A stretch of DNA of 36,843 bases from Chloroflexota bacterium (GTDB taxonomy: Bacteria > Chloroflexota > Limnocylindria > P2-11E): contig VBDX01000137.1 in assembly GCA_005881885.1 (NCBI GenBank), forward strand, positions 1-36,843, in the 5' to 3' direction. Shown piece by piece: positions 15,739 to 24,343 of this stretch (the stretch's first letter is position 1; each line of letters opens with the position of its first letter). Below the pieces are notes generated by a model. It was not told where the DNA came from. It ran no database searches and was given only the letters and a program-made list of their open reading frames with translations. Position numbers and translations under genes: made by a program.

Positions 15739-16782
15739 CTATGCGCCCCAGGCCGGGCGACTCGATCCGTCTATGCCCTCGCCATGAGTGAGCCTTACGG
15801 CAGTCTTCGGTGATCCGCCCGATAGAGCCTCGGCGAGATCCATGACATACAGATCGATCACGCCGTCGCGCTCGCGGAGGAAGGCCATCTGTTTCCCATC
15901 GGGTGAGAACACGCCGTTCCAGCTCTTCCCATCGTTCGTAAGGGCGACATCGCGCGCTCCGCGCACTTGCACCGCGTGCAGATCGTTCTTCCCCTCGTGC
16001 CGGAGGGTGTAGACGAGCCACGAGCCGTCCGGTGAATACGAGGGACGGTAGGGCTCTCCTCCGGCACCCAGCTTCACGGGATTCGACGCACGTCCGTCGG
16101 CCGCGACGACGAGCAGCCGCGGCTCGCCGAGGGTGTACGAGGTAACCGCGATCGTCTGCCCGTCCGGCGACCAGGCCGGGTCGGCGAGGTTCGAGCCCTG
16201 CGAGAGGAGCGCGACGCGCTTGCCGGTCTGCGGGTCGTACAGCGCGAGGTCGGAATATCCGTGACCATCGTCCGCGACGACCGCTATTCGCTTGCCGTCC
16301 GGCGACGGCGTAGGGCCGTCGAACCACGTCACCTCGTGGAAGCCGGAGGCGATCTTCACCAGTCCGTCGATCAGCACCTTCTCCGTGCCGCCGCGCGAGT
16401 CCTTCAGAACGACGTTGGTGAAGCGGAGCTGCGCCGGGACCACTTGTCCGTCGACTGTGCGCTTACCGTCGATCTCCTCGATCCGCGCGAAGACGACGGT
16501 GCGGCCGTCGGGCGAGATGCTCGGCTGGTTGGACCGGCCCTCGGAGGTGAGGGGCACGTACCCGCCGCCCGCGAGAACGTATACATCGCCGCGGATCGCG
16601 AACGCGATCGTCCCGTTCACGCTCGGGCCGGGCACTTTCACGCGCTCGATCGGCTTGGTCGGCGTGGGCGTCGGGCTCGCACCCGGCGTGAGCGCCGGCG
16701 CGATCCGGGAGGCGATCGAGAGATAGGCGACGACGAGTACGACCGCGACCACGCCGAAGCCGATCTCGCGCGCGCGGATCAT
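15739..16782 (-). CDS. Membrane-anchored TolB-like beta-propeller protein
   Basis: The protein (347 aa) has an N-terminal signal-anchor helix (about 7-25, GVVAVVLVVAYLSIAS), a Pro/Thr stalk (GASPTPTPTKP) and a propeller of WD40-like PD40 repeats. At least five repeat cores are visible: QPSISPDGRTVVFAR, TPSPDGKRIAVVAD, DPAWSPDGQTIAVTS, RPSYSPDGSWLVYT and NGVFSPDGKQMAFLR. It would face outward and probably binds proteins or wall components; no enzymatic residues are seen. A monoderm has no Tol-Pal system, so the name describes fold only. The ATG at 16782 overlaps the kinase stop as ATGA. It is last in the trpS-to-murE unit. Confidence 0.8.
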   Translation of the reverse strand: MIRAREIGFGVVAVVLVVAYLSIASRIAPALTPGASPTPTPTKPIERVKVPGPSVNGTIAFAIRGDVYVLAGGGYVPLTSEGRSNQPSISPDGRTVVFARIEEIDGKRTVDGQVVPAQLRFTNVVLKDSRGGTEKVLIDGLVKIASGFHEVTWFDGPTPSPDGKRIAVVADDGHGYSDLALYDPQTGKRVALLSQGSNLADPAWSPDGQTIAVTSYTLGEPRLLVVAADGRASNPVKLGAGGEPYRPSYSPDGSWLVYTLRHEGKNDLHAVQVRGARDVALTNDGKSWNGVFSPDGKQMAFLRERDGVIDLYVMDLAEALSGGSPKTAVRLTHGEGIDGSSRPAWGA

Positions 16783-17456
16783 CGCGTTGCCGCGTCGACG
16801 GCTGCGACCACGGTGTCGACCCCGCCGGCGAGACCTGTTCCATTCACGAGCTCGAGAAAACCTTCGGTCGGCGGCTCGAAGGGCTGTGCTCGCATCCGCT
16901 CGTACACGCGCTCGTCCGCTTCGGAATGATCGCCTGCCGCCCGCGACGCGCTACGCGAGAGGAGCCGCTCGCGGGTCTCCGACTCTGGCGCGCTGACGCG
17001 CACGAACAGGATCGGCGCGCCGCGCCGCTTCGCAGCGGCGACGGTGCCCGCGCGGTTCCGGGCGAGCAGGTTCGTCGCGTCGACTACGACACGGTGGCCT
17101 TCGGCCAGGAGCTGATCCACGAGCGCCTCTATCGCCGCGAAGATCGCACGGTTCTCTTCGTCCGCATACGAAGCTGCGACAAAGAGCCTTGAGCGAAGCT
17201 CGTCGCTCGCGACGAGCGCCGCACCGAGCCGCTCGCAAAGGAGACGGGCGCAGTACGACTTCCCTACCCCCGGAAGGCCCATCATGACGACCAGCGCCGG
17301 GCCGCCGTGCGGACTTGACGGCACGGAGCCGATCTCGGTGCGGAGCTGCTGCGCGAGAAGCGCAGATCTCGAGGCGTACATCCGCGTTTGCGCCGCCGTC
17401 GCCGCGCCGGACCTCTGGGGGATCCGAAGGTGGCTCCGCCCCCTTTGACTTCTCAT
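16779..17456 (-). CDS. P-loop kinase of the AAA/zeta-like predicted-kinase type
   Basis: The 225-aa protein carries Walker A GLPGVGKS, VASDELRSRLF after the first strand, VVVDATNLLARNR (the DATN motif), a lid-like RERLLSR and a late SEADERVYERM..FEPP. This set resembles the predicted small kinases of COG0645 type and the zeta-toxin nucleotide-kinase fold. The substrate is unknown. No antitoxin-like partner is adjacent, so a toxin role is not supported. The ATG at 17456 overlaps the murE stop as ATGA; a start at 17381 (M-Y-A-S-R) would trim the poorly conserved first 25 residues. Confidence 0.75.
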   Translation of the reverse strand: MRSQRGRSHLRIPQRSGAATAAQTRMYASRSALLAQQLRTEIGSVPSSPHGGPALVVMMGLPGVGKSYCARLLCERLGAALVASDELRSRLFVAASYADEENRAIFAAIEALVDQLLAEGHRVVVDATNLLARNRAGTVAAAKRRGAPILFVRVSAPESETRERLLSRSASRAAGDHSEADERVYERMRAQPFEPPTEGFLELVNGTGLAGGVDTVVAAVDAATR

Positions 17457-18952
17457 GAGCCGAACCCGAGCGCGCGAAGCGCGTCGCGGGCGACCGTCGC
17501 TTCGTCGTACGGTCGTTTCTCTTCGCCAACGATGATCGAGCCCTCGTGTCCCTTTCCCGCGAGGACCACCGTGTCGCCGGTCGTCGCGAGCCGGATCGCC
17601 TCGCCGACGGCCTCGCGGCGGTCGTCGATAACGAGATAGTCCGTACCACGCCTCTTCCCCGCGCCGATGGCGCCGGCCTCAATCTCCTCAAGGATCCTCG
17701 CCGGCTCCTCGAGACGTGGGTCTTCCTGTGTGATGACGAAGAGGTCGGTGTGCTTCGCGGCGACCTCCGCGAGCGCCGGCCGCTTCGCGCGGTCGCGCTC
17801 GCCCGCGCTGCCGAAGACCGCGATCAGCTTGCCTTTGGTCAGTGGCCGCAGCAATCCGAGGACCTTATCCAGAGACTCCGGCGTGTGCGCGTAGTCGACG
17901 ATCACGTTGAACGGCTGCCCGCATTCGACGCGCTCCATCCGGCCGCGCACCGCGCGAGCCTGTGATAGCGCATCGCGCGCGTGCTGGAGTGTGGCGCCAG
18001 CCGCGAGTCCCGCTGCGGCGGCGGCCAGGGCGTTGTGGACGTTGAACCGGCCGACGAGGGGCAGCGTGAGCTCGACCGAGGTGCCCGACGCCGTGATCCG
18101 CAGACGCGATCCCGCGGCGTCGGTGGAGAGCACCGCTCCCTGCACGTCGCAGAGCGCGTCGATCCCGTAGGTCAGGACGCGTGCTCCCTCGGCGCGATCG
18201 GCAAGGTACCGCCAGTGAGAATCGTCAGCGTTCAAGACCGCGGTCTTCGCGATCCCCTTATCAGCCGAGGCCGAGAGCATCCCAAAGAGCTCGCCCTTCG
18301 CCTCGAGGTACTTCTGGACCGTCCCATGGAACTCGAGATGCTCGGGGCTGAGGTTCGTGAACACCGCGACGTCGACATCGCAGCCGCGCAGCTTGCGGAG
18401 CGAAAGCGCGTGACTCGTGGCCTCGAGGACGCCCCACGTCCCGCCTGCGACCAGGAGCTCCGCGAAGAACTCCTGGACTTCGACCGCTTCCTGAGTGCTC
18501 TGGCGCGTCTCGTTCTCCCATTCGTGATCGGCAACTTTGAAGTCGACCGTCGTGGAAAAGCCGGTTCGGGCTCCCGCCGCTTCGAGGACGTCCGAGATCA
18601 AGTGGACGGTCGTCGTCTTGCCGTCCGTTCCCGTCACCGCGGCGAGCCGCAGCCGTCGCGTTGGGTGGTCGAAGAACTCCGCGGCGAGGTCGGCGAGAGC
18701 GGTGCGTGCGTCCGGCACGACCGCGACCGGAACGCGCGCCTCGATCGGGTGCTCAGCGACCACGGCGACCGCGCCGTGCGCGACGGCATCGGCCGCAAAC
18801 GTATGGCCATCGCGGTGAAACCCCGGGATCGCGACGAAGAGTGCGGCCTCCTTCGTACGACGCGAGTCGTATGCGATCTGGCGCACGTCGATCGCATCGG
18901 CTCCCTCTGGGACCGCGATGCCCGCGGCTGCCAGGAGCGCGCCGAGTTTCAC
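17453..18952 (-). CDS. murE: UDP-MurNAc-tripeptide synthetase MurE
   Basis: MurE (499 aa) adds the third amino acid to the peptidoglycan stem peptide in the cytoplasm. The motifs are the ATP loop GTDGKTTT (108-115), QSTQEAVEVQ in the substrate loop, VFTNLSPEHLEFHG, the carbamylated-lysine region YLEAKGELF (Lys219), FNVHNALAA, DYAHTPESL and GSAGERDRAKRP. The specificity motif reads EDPR (410-413) where meso-diaminopimelate enzymes have DNPR. Together with two FemAB genes just upstream, this hints at Lys or Orn as the acceptor diamino acid, but specificity is not proven. The GTG start at 18952 overlaps the femAB stop as GTGA. Confidence 0.93.
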   Translation of the reverse strand: MKLGALLAAAGIAVPEGADAIDVRQIAYDSRRTKEAALFVAIPGFHRDGHTFAADAVAHGAVAVVAEHPIEARVPVAVVPDARTALADLAAEFFDHPTRRLRLAAVTGTDGKTTTVHLISDVLEAAGARTGFSTTVDFKVADHEWENETRQSTQEAVEVQEFFAELLVAGGTWGVLEATSHALSLRKLRGCDVDVAVFTNLSPEHLEFHGTVQKYLEAKGELFGMLSASADKGIAKTAVLNADDSHWRYLADRAEGARVLTYGIDALCDVQGAVLSTDAAGSRLRITASGTSVELTLPLVGRFNVHNALAAAAAGLAAGATLQHARDALSQARAVRGRMERVECGQPFNVIVDYAHTPESLDKVLGLLRPLTKGKLIAVFGSAGERDRAKRPALAEVAAKHTDLFVITQEDPRLEEPARILEEIEAGAIGAGKRRGTDYLVIDDRREAVGEAIRLATTGDTVVLAGKGHEGSIIVGEEKRPYDEATVARDALRALGFGS

Positions 18953-19959
18953 GGGCGGATACGGCCGGCGAGACGGAGCGCGGAGGTGTACAGGGGCTCG
19001 GCGATCGTGTAGGCGCGGTACACGAGGTCACGGGGCACGGCGTCGTGCGCGCCGACAAAACGACGCGGCGTCCCGCCGAATCCTTTCTTGAAGAGGTACG
19101 GGCCGTACATCGGGTCGTCCTTTCGCGTCACATCCACAGGGATGCCGCCGAAATCGAAGCGGCGAGCGCCAGACTGGCGCGCCTCGATGATGCACCGCCA
19201 GAGCAGCGCGTACGCGGCGTACTCCGATCGTCCGGCATCGTTCGTCGCCGCGCTCTGGTAGACCTCGCGCTCGCCGCACCGCCACACGAGAGCACCGGCG
19301 ACGGCTTTCCCGTCGCGCTCCGCGAGTCTCACGCTCGCGTGGCCCGCCGCGGTGAGTGTGCCCCACATCCTTCGGTAGTAGTCCCAGGTGCGCGTGATGA
19401 AGCTCGCGCGGCGGCCGGTCTCCGCGTACAAGTCGTACAGCGCGCGAAGGTCGGCATCGCCGCCCGCCTCACGGATCGTGACGCCCCGCTTGGACGCCTG
19501 TCGGATGCTCCAGCGCGTGTCCTTGTCGAGCGCGGCCATGAGGACGTCTTCCTCCGGCGCGAGGTCGAGCTCGAGCGTCGCGAGCACTGGTTGTATGTCC
19601 GCGGCGCGGCGCAGGCCCGCCTGTCGCATCGGCTCCTCGGCGACCGCGGGATCGAGCTCCGGATCGATCTTCACGAAGATCGCCTGACGCTCGCGCGCGA
19701 GGCGAGCAAGCGCGTCCAATGCCTTCGGGAGCTGCGACCCGTCGCGAACGATCGGCCCGCGGGGGACGTAGCCGATGCACATGCCACCGGGCAGCGCCCG
19801 CCAGAGCACGAGCGCGACCGGGAGCGGCTCGCCAATACGGTGGAACTCCGCGTGCCAGCCCTGCCCCTCACGGATCTCGGCCCAGGCCGATGACTGCAGC
19901 ACATGGCCGCCAGGCGAGCGGACCGCGGCGTCATCCCAGCCGGCGGGAGCGCTGGTCAC
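18949..19959 (-). CDS. FemAB/FemX-type peptidyltransferase 1
   Basis: This 336-aa protein resembles FemX/MurM-type transferases that use aminoacyl-tRNA to build peptidoglycan cross-bridges. It has tandem GNAT-like halves: an N-terminal part with LQSSAWAEI and GYVPRGPIV, a mid region LDKDTRWSIRQASKRGV (the conserved K-x-R..R-A-x-K segment), VAGALVWRCGEREVY and a C-terminal FDFGGIPVDVT..YLFKKGFGG. The GTG at 19959 overlaps the previous femAB stop by GTGA, and its own stop overlaps murE. The neighbours support a wall role. Related proteins can instead modify lipids or exopolysaccharide. Confidence 0.85.
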   Translation of the reverse strand: MTSAPAGWDDAAVRSPGGHVLQSSAWAEIREGQGWHAEFHRIGEPLPVALVLWRALPGGMCIGYVPRGPIVRDGSQLPKALDALARLARERQAIFVKIDPELDPAVAEEPMRQAGLRRAADIQPVLATLELDLAPEEDVLMAALDKDTRWSIRQASKRGVTIREAGGDADLRALYDLYAETGRRASFITRTWDYYRRMWGTLTAAGHASVRLAERDGKAVAGALVWRCGEREVYQSAATNDAGRSEYAAYALLWRCIIEARQSGARRFDFGGIPVDVTRKDDPMYGPYLFKKGFGGTPRRFVGAHDAVPRDLVYRAYTIAEPLYTSALRLAGRIRP

Positions 19960-20945
19960 GCGCTCGCGGCGGCGAGACGCTTCCGTGCGCCGAGCCTCCA
20001 GAGCGGGAACAGGAATCCGGTGACAGGCGTCTCGAGCGCGCCGATCCAGGTGGCGACCTCACCACCGAACCCGAGCTTGAAGTTCTCGACGCCGGCAAGC
20101 TCGTCGCCCTCTGCGAGGCCCCACATGTCGTAGCGGCGCACGCCGAGCTGTTTCATCCTCAGCATCGAGCGCCACTTGAGCAGATAGAACGGACGGCTTT
20201 CACCGTGCGTGCCGCTCCATCCGCCGAAGAGCTCCCACGCACGGTCGCCGATCCGGATAACGAGCAGCGCGCCGGCGTCCTCCCCGTCGATGCGCGCCAG
20301 CAGGAGATGCAGAGAGTCACCGAACGCTTCGACGAGGTCCGCGAAGTAGTCGAGGTCGTGAATGCCGAAACGATCGCGCTCGGCGACCGTGGTCAGGAGC
20401 CGGTGAAAGCGGGCGAGGTCCGTCGTCTCTTCAGTCGCGACGCCCGCGCGCTCGGCCTTGTGAATGTATTGCCGCGTCTTCTTTCGCATCGTCGCGAGCA
20501 TCGCATCGGGCTCCTGGGAGAGATCCATGAGGAGCGTTCGCCGAGGCTGCACGTACACCGGCGAGCGGCGTACCCCGGCGGCCTCGAGCGCACGCGCGAG
20601 CGGCTCGCTGTCGGGAACTTCGGGATCGATGAGCAGGCTCACCGTCCAGTCGCGCGCGAGCTCCTTGCGTAGCGCGCTGACGGCGTCGGGGAGACGCTCG
20701 TCCTCGCAGAGCGGACCCCGCGGCGCGTACGCGACGGACAGGGACGGCGCGACGCGTTTGCGAAGCACCTGGACGCAGCCCCGGCGGCCGCCGTCATCCT
20801 CGAGGACGAAACGCTCGGCGCGCCACCCCGTCGCTGCCTTGACCTGCGCCCAGCCGGTCGACTGGAGAAGATGCGGTCGTGCTGTCTCCCGCACCAGCCG
20901 ATCCCAGTAGCGCTCCTCGTTCTCCGTGACCGGCCGCGCCTTCAC
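19956..20945 (-). CDS. FemAB/FemX-type peptidyltransferase 2
   Basis: A second FemAB-like protein (329 aa) lies directly upstream of the first. Conserved segments are LLQSTGWAQVKAATGW, VAYAPRGPLCEDE, MRKKTRQYIHKAERAGV, DAGALLVIRIGDRAWELFGGW and YDMWGLAEGDE..ENFKLGFGG. The two copies are clearly related but diverged, as expected of enzymes adding successive or different residues to a cross-bridge. The start is GTG 20945, ten bases after the topA stop with GAGG eight bases before it. The frame is open far upstream, but there the peptide is Arg/Ser-rich and lies inside topA. Substrate is inferred from context. Confidence 0.85.
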   Translation of the reverse strand: MKARPVTENEERYWDRLVRETARPHLLQSTGWAQVKAATGWRAERFVLEDDGGRRGCVQVLRKRVAPSLSVAYAPRGPLCEDERLPDAVSALRKELARDWTVSLLIDPEVPDSEPLARALEAAGVRRSPVYVQPRRTLLMDLSQEPDAMLATMRKKTRQYIHKAERAGVATEETTDLARFHRLLTTVAERDRFGIHDLDYFADLVEAFGDSLHLLLARIDGEDAGALLVIRIGDRAWELFGGWSGTHGESRPFYLLKWRSMLRMKQLGVRRYDMWGLAEGDELAGVENFKLGFGGEVATWIGALETPVTGFLFPLWRLGARKRLAAASA

Positions 20946-20955
20946 AGGCCCGGCC

Positions 20956-23139
20956 TCAGGCGGCGTCTTTCCCTGGGGCGGCCGTCGCGGGAAGCTCGCG
21001 TGCGGTGAAGGTGCACTCTGGGTACCGCTCGCAACCGTAGAACATCGAGCGGCCCCTGCCACGCCGGCGCACGAGCTCGCCCTTCCCGCATTCAGGGCAG
21101 ACGACGCCGGTCTTCTGCTGCGTCTTCTTGATGTACTTGCAGTCGGGATAGCCCGTGCAGCCGACGAAGGGCCCGAACCGGCCGCGGCGCTTCGCGAGCG
21201 GCTTGCCGCAGTCTGGGCACATCTCGCCCTCAAGGATCTCGAGCTGCGGCTCCTTCTGACCTTCGAGCGGCTCGGAGTAATCGCAGGCGCCCGCCGGGAG
21301 CGGCTCGCCCTTCTTGCCCTTCTTGAAGCCGGTGCACGAGTAGAAGCGTCCGTAGCGCCCGAGCTTGATGATCACCGGACGTCCGCACTTGGGGCAGACG
21401 CGATCGGTGGCCTCCTCGGTCACGTCCGACTTCTTGATCGACTTGGTCTTCTCCTCGACAAGCTTGCTGAACGGCTCGAAGAAGTCGCGGACGACCGGGA
21501 CCCACTCGACCTCGCCGTCGGCGATCTTGTCGAGGTCCTCCTCCATCCGCGCGGTGAAGCCGGTGTCGACGATGTCGGGAAAGTGTTCGCGCAGGAAATC
21601 GGTGACGACAAACCCAACGTCCTCGGGCATGAGCGCGCGGCCCTCCTTCCGCACGTACTTGCGGTCGACGAGGGTCGAGATCGTCGGCGCGTAGGTCGAC
21701 GGCCTGCCGATCCCGTGCTCCTCGAGCGTCTTCACGAGCGACGCCTCGGTGAAGCGGGCGGGCGGCTGCGTGAAGTGCTGCGACGCGTCGAGACCGAGCA
21801 GCTTCAGCGCCTCGCCTGGTTGCACCTCGGGAAGCGGCGCGATCTCCTTCTCGGGCTCGTCACTCGATTCGAAGTACGCCCGGAGGAATCCATCGAAGAG
21901 GATGCGGCGTCCGTTCGCGCGCAGGAGGTATTGACCCGCCTCGACGTCGAGGCGCGTATTCTCGAACCGAGCGGCCGCCATCTGCGACGCGATCGTCCGT
22001 TGCCAGATGAGCGTGTACAGCTTGAGCTGGTCGGGCTTGAGGAAACGCTTGATGCGGTCCGGCGTCCGCGAGAGATCGGTCGGACGGATCGCCTCGTGCG
22101 CTTCCTGCGCGCCTTTCGAGCGCGTCTTGTAGTGCCGCGGCTTCTCGATCGCGTACGGCGCGCCGAATTCCTTCGTGATGACGTCCCGCGCTTGGTGGAG
22201 CGCGCCTTCGGCGACATGCAGCGAGTCGGTACGCATATAGGTGATAAGACCGACCGGCGCGCTCTCGCCGACCGCGATGCCTTCATACAGCTGCTGGGCG
22301 AGCACCATCGTGCGCTTCACCGAGTAGCCGAGCTTGCGCGACGCCTCCTGCTGTAGGGTCGAAGTGGTGAACGGCGGCGCGGCGTTGCGACCGCTCTCGC
22401 GCTTCTCGACGCTCTTGACGGCGTAATGGGCCTCCGCGAGGGCGGCCCGATGCTTGTCCGCCGTCTCTCCGTCATGGATCTCGAGCTTGTGACCCTTTTG
22501 CTGGATGACTTCGGCGCTGAATGTCTCGCCCGCGAGGTTCGCGAGCGCCGCCTCGAGCGTCCAGTACTCCTGCGGAGTGAACGCCTGGATCTCGCGCTCG
22601 CGGTCGACGATGAGCCGGAGCGCGACCGACTGAACCCGGCCGGCGGAAAGCCCGTAGCGGATCTTCTTCCAGAGGAGCGGGGACATCGTGTAGCCCACGA
22701 GACGGTCCACGACGCGGCGAGCCTGCTGCGCATTGACCAGGTCCTGATCGATCTCGCGGGGATGCTTGAATGCCTCCTCGATCGCTGCCGGGGTGATTTC
22801 GTGGAAAGTGACGCGGCGGAGCTTGGACTTCGGGACCTTGATGATGTCGGCGAGATGCCATGCGATCGCCTCGCCCTCGCGGTCGAGGTCGGTGGCCAGC
22901 CAGACGTGGCCCGCCGCCTTCGCCTCGCGGCGCAGGATCCGGGCGTGCTTCTCGGAGTCGTCCGGGACGATGTATTCGGGCACGAACGTCTTGAGGTTCA
23001 CGCCCATCTTCGACTTCGGGAGGTCGCGGATATGGCCGAACGAGGCCTCGACCTTGTAGGCCGGACCGAGCATACGTTCTAGAGTTCGTGCCTTGGTCGG
23101 GCTCTCCACAACGACCAGATCTTTCGCCGTTTCGGCCAA
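20956..23139 (-). CDS. topA: DNA topoisomerase I (type IA)
   Basis: TopA (727 aa) relaxes negative supercoils. Features are the Toprim motifs VVVESPTKARTLERML and DLDREGEAIAWHL (the acidic metal triad), NAQQARRVVDRLVGY, LSAGRVQSVALRLIVDRE, the catalytic Tyr301 in GLITYMRTDS, and EEHGIGRPSTYAPTI. Three C-terminal four-Cys zinc-ribbon modules are intact (CPKCGRP..CTG, CPDCGKP..CTGYPDC, CPECGKG..CERYPEC). The start is TTG at 23139 with AAAGGA nine bases upstream; that ribosome site lies in a small hairpin. The gene follows manC by 120 bases, the largest gap in this unit, so it may have its own promoter. Confidence 0.96.
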   Translation of the reverse strand: MAETAKDLVVVESPTKARTLERMLGPAYKVEASFGHIRDLPKSKMGVNLKTFVPEYIVPDDSEKHARILRREAKAAGHVWLATDLDREGEAIAWHLADIIKVPKSKLRRVTFHEITPAAIEEAFKHPREIDQDLVNAQQARRVVDRLVGYTMSPLLWKKIRYGLSAGRVQSVALRLIVDREREIQAFTPQEYWTLEAALANLAGETFSAEVIQQKGHKLEIHDGETADKHRAALAEAHYAVKSVEKRESGRNAAPPFTTSTLQQEASRKLGYSVKRTMVLAQQLYEGIAVGESAPVGLITYMRTDSLHVAEGALHQARDVITKEFGAPYAIEKPRHYKTRSKGAQEAHEAIRPTDLSRTPDRIKRFLKPDQLKLYTLIWQRTIASQMAAARFENTRLDVEAGQYLLRANGRRILFDGFLRAYFESSDEPEKEIAPLPEVQPGEALKLLGLDASQHFTQPPARFTEASLVKTLEEHGIGRPSTYAPTISTLVDRKYVRKEGRALMPEDVGFVVTDFLREHFPDIVDTGFTARMEEDLDKIADGEVEWVPVVRDFFEPFSKLVEEKTKSIKKSDVTEEATDRVCPKCGRPVIIKLGRYGRFYSCTGFKKGKKGEPLPAGACDYSEPLEGQKEPQLEILEGEMCPDCGKPLAKRRGRFGPFVGCTGYPDCKYIKKTQQKTGVVCPECGKGELVRRRGRGRSMFYGCERYPECTFTARELPATAAPGKDAA

Positions 23140-23148
23140 AACTAGGTT

Positions 23149-23183
23149 CCTTTCACTTAGCGAAAGGCGCCCTCACGGGCGCC
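23149..23183 (-). promoter_or_regulatory. Two overlapping hairpins in the topA leader
   Basis: On the minus strand a seven-base-pair hairpin (GGCGCCC, four-base loop, GGGCGCC; 23183-23166) is followed by TTTC. A second, CCTTTC (23167-23162) with GAAAGG (23154-23149), contains the AAAGGA ribosome site of topA. The two share two G/C positions, so both cannot be complete at once. The first could be a weak manC terminator, or the pair could gate topA translation. This is structural inference only; the stems are short. Confidence 0.35.
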
Positions 23184-23259
23184 CCTCCTGTATCCACTCT
23201 AACGGGGCCGTCCACCGCAGCAGACAGGCAGACGACCCTACACGCCACGCGGGCCTCCG

Positions 23260-24330
23260 CTAGAGGAGATCGTCCCGCTCTTCCCGCCTGAGGCGGTCGA
23301 CCACCGTTTTCACGTCCCCGGAGCGCTCTTTCGAGGTCACGAGAAGGGCGTCGGGGGTGTCCACGACGACAAGCCCTTCCACACCTATTAACGCAACCGT
23401 CTTCCCGGGCGCCCAGACGTAGTTGCCGTGAGCGTCCTCGGCGACCTGGTCGCCGGACGCCCAGTTGTCCGTCTTCTGGACGAGCTCGGCGAGGCGCGCC
23501 CACGAGCCGATGTCGTGCCAGCCGATCTCCGCCGGGACGACGGCCACGTTGGAGGCTTTCTCGATGATGCCGTAGTCGATCGTCGTCCGGTCGGTCTCCT
23601 CCCAGACCTCCCCGAGCACCGACTCGTATCGAGGGGAGCCGATCGCGTCGCGAAGGGCGTCGATGGCCTTCGCCGTCGCCGGTAGATGCTCCCCGTAGGC
23701 GCGCAGGACTTCCTCCACGCGCCAGACGAACATCCCCGCGTTCCAGTAATGGCCACCCGCGGCGACCATCCGTTCGGCCTGATCGCGTTTGGGCTTCTCC
23801 ACGAAGCGCTTCACCGCGCGCACTTCCACCGGGCCCTCTACGTCGAGCTTGTCGCCCGCCTCGATGTAGCCGAACCCGGTGTCGGGAGCGGTCGGGGTGA
23901 TACCGAGCGTGACCAGGTGGCCCCGCTCGGCGGCGGTGGTCGCCGCGATCAAGACCTTCCGGAGCTCCGCGCGCTTCTCCACGACGTGGTCGGAGGGCAG
24001 CACCGCCACGACCGCCTCCGGGTCGAACGCCGCGAGCGCGGCCATCGCGAGGCCGACGGCGGCCGCGTTGCCGCGGGGGTAGGGCTCGACCACGAGGTGA
24101 TCGCTCCGGAGCTCGGGAAGCTGTTCGTGGATGAGCGCCCGATGCTCAGGCGGCGCGACGACGAAGATGCGTTCGGCGGGGACGGTCTCCGAGACGCGAT
24201 CGACTGTGTCCTGCAGGAGCGTGCGGTCACCGAGGAGGTCGAGGAACTGCTTGGGACGCTCGCGTCGAGAGAGCGGCCAGAGTCGCGTTCCGGCGCCGCC
24301 GGAGAGAACGAGGACGTAGAGGCGAGGCAT
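23260..24330 (-). CDS. manC: Mannose-1-phosphate guanylyltransferase
   Basis: This 356-aa nucleotidyltransferase makes GDP-mannose from GTP and mannose-1-phosphate, feeding glycan synthesis. The signature LSGGAGTRLWPLSRRERPKQF lies at the N-terminus. Further motifs are VEPYPRGNAAAVGLA, VLPSDHVV, DTGFGYIEAG, RFVEKPKRDQAERM, YWNAGMFVWRVEEVL, DYGIIEKASNVAVVP and IGWHDIGSWARL, which is the full GDP-mannose pyrophosphorylase set. The C-terminal isomerase/cupin domain of bifunctional enzymes is absent. The ATG at 24330 is 13 bases after the trpS stop; the upstream open frame overlaps trpS and is rejected. Confidence 0.93.
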   Translation of the reverse strand: MPRLYVLVLSGGAGTRLWPLSRRERPKQFLDLLGDRTLLQDTVDRVSETVPAERIFVVAPPEHRALIHEQLPELRSDHLVVEPYPRGNAAAVGLAMAALAAFDPEAVVAVLPSDHVVEKRAELRKVLIAATTAAERGHLVTLGITPTAPDTGFGYIEAGDKLDVEGPVEVRAVKRFVEKPKRDQAERMVAAGGHYWNAGMFVWRVEEVLRAYGEHLPATAKAIDALRDAIGSPRYESVLGEVWEETDRTTIDYGIIEKASNVAVVPAEIGWHDIGSWARLAELVQKTDNWASGDQVAEDAHGNYVWAPGKTVALIGVEGLVVVDTPDALLVTSKERSGDVKTVVDRLRREERDDLL

Positions 24331-24343
24331 GTTTCGCCGGAGG

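Noticed and set aside
16779-17456. Zeta-type toxin of a toxin-antitoxin pair
   Set aside because: The P-loop kinase is similar in fold only; it is embedded in a housekeeping wall operon and has no antitoxin-like partner.
20946-21233. N-terminal extension of the second FemAB protein into topA
   Set aside because: The extra residues are Arg/Ser/Ala-rich, lie inside the topA zinc-ribbon coding region, and a GTG with GAGG exists at 20945.
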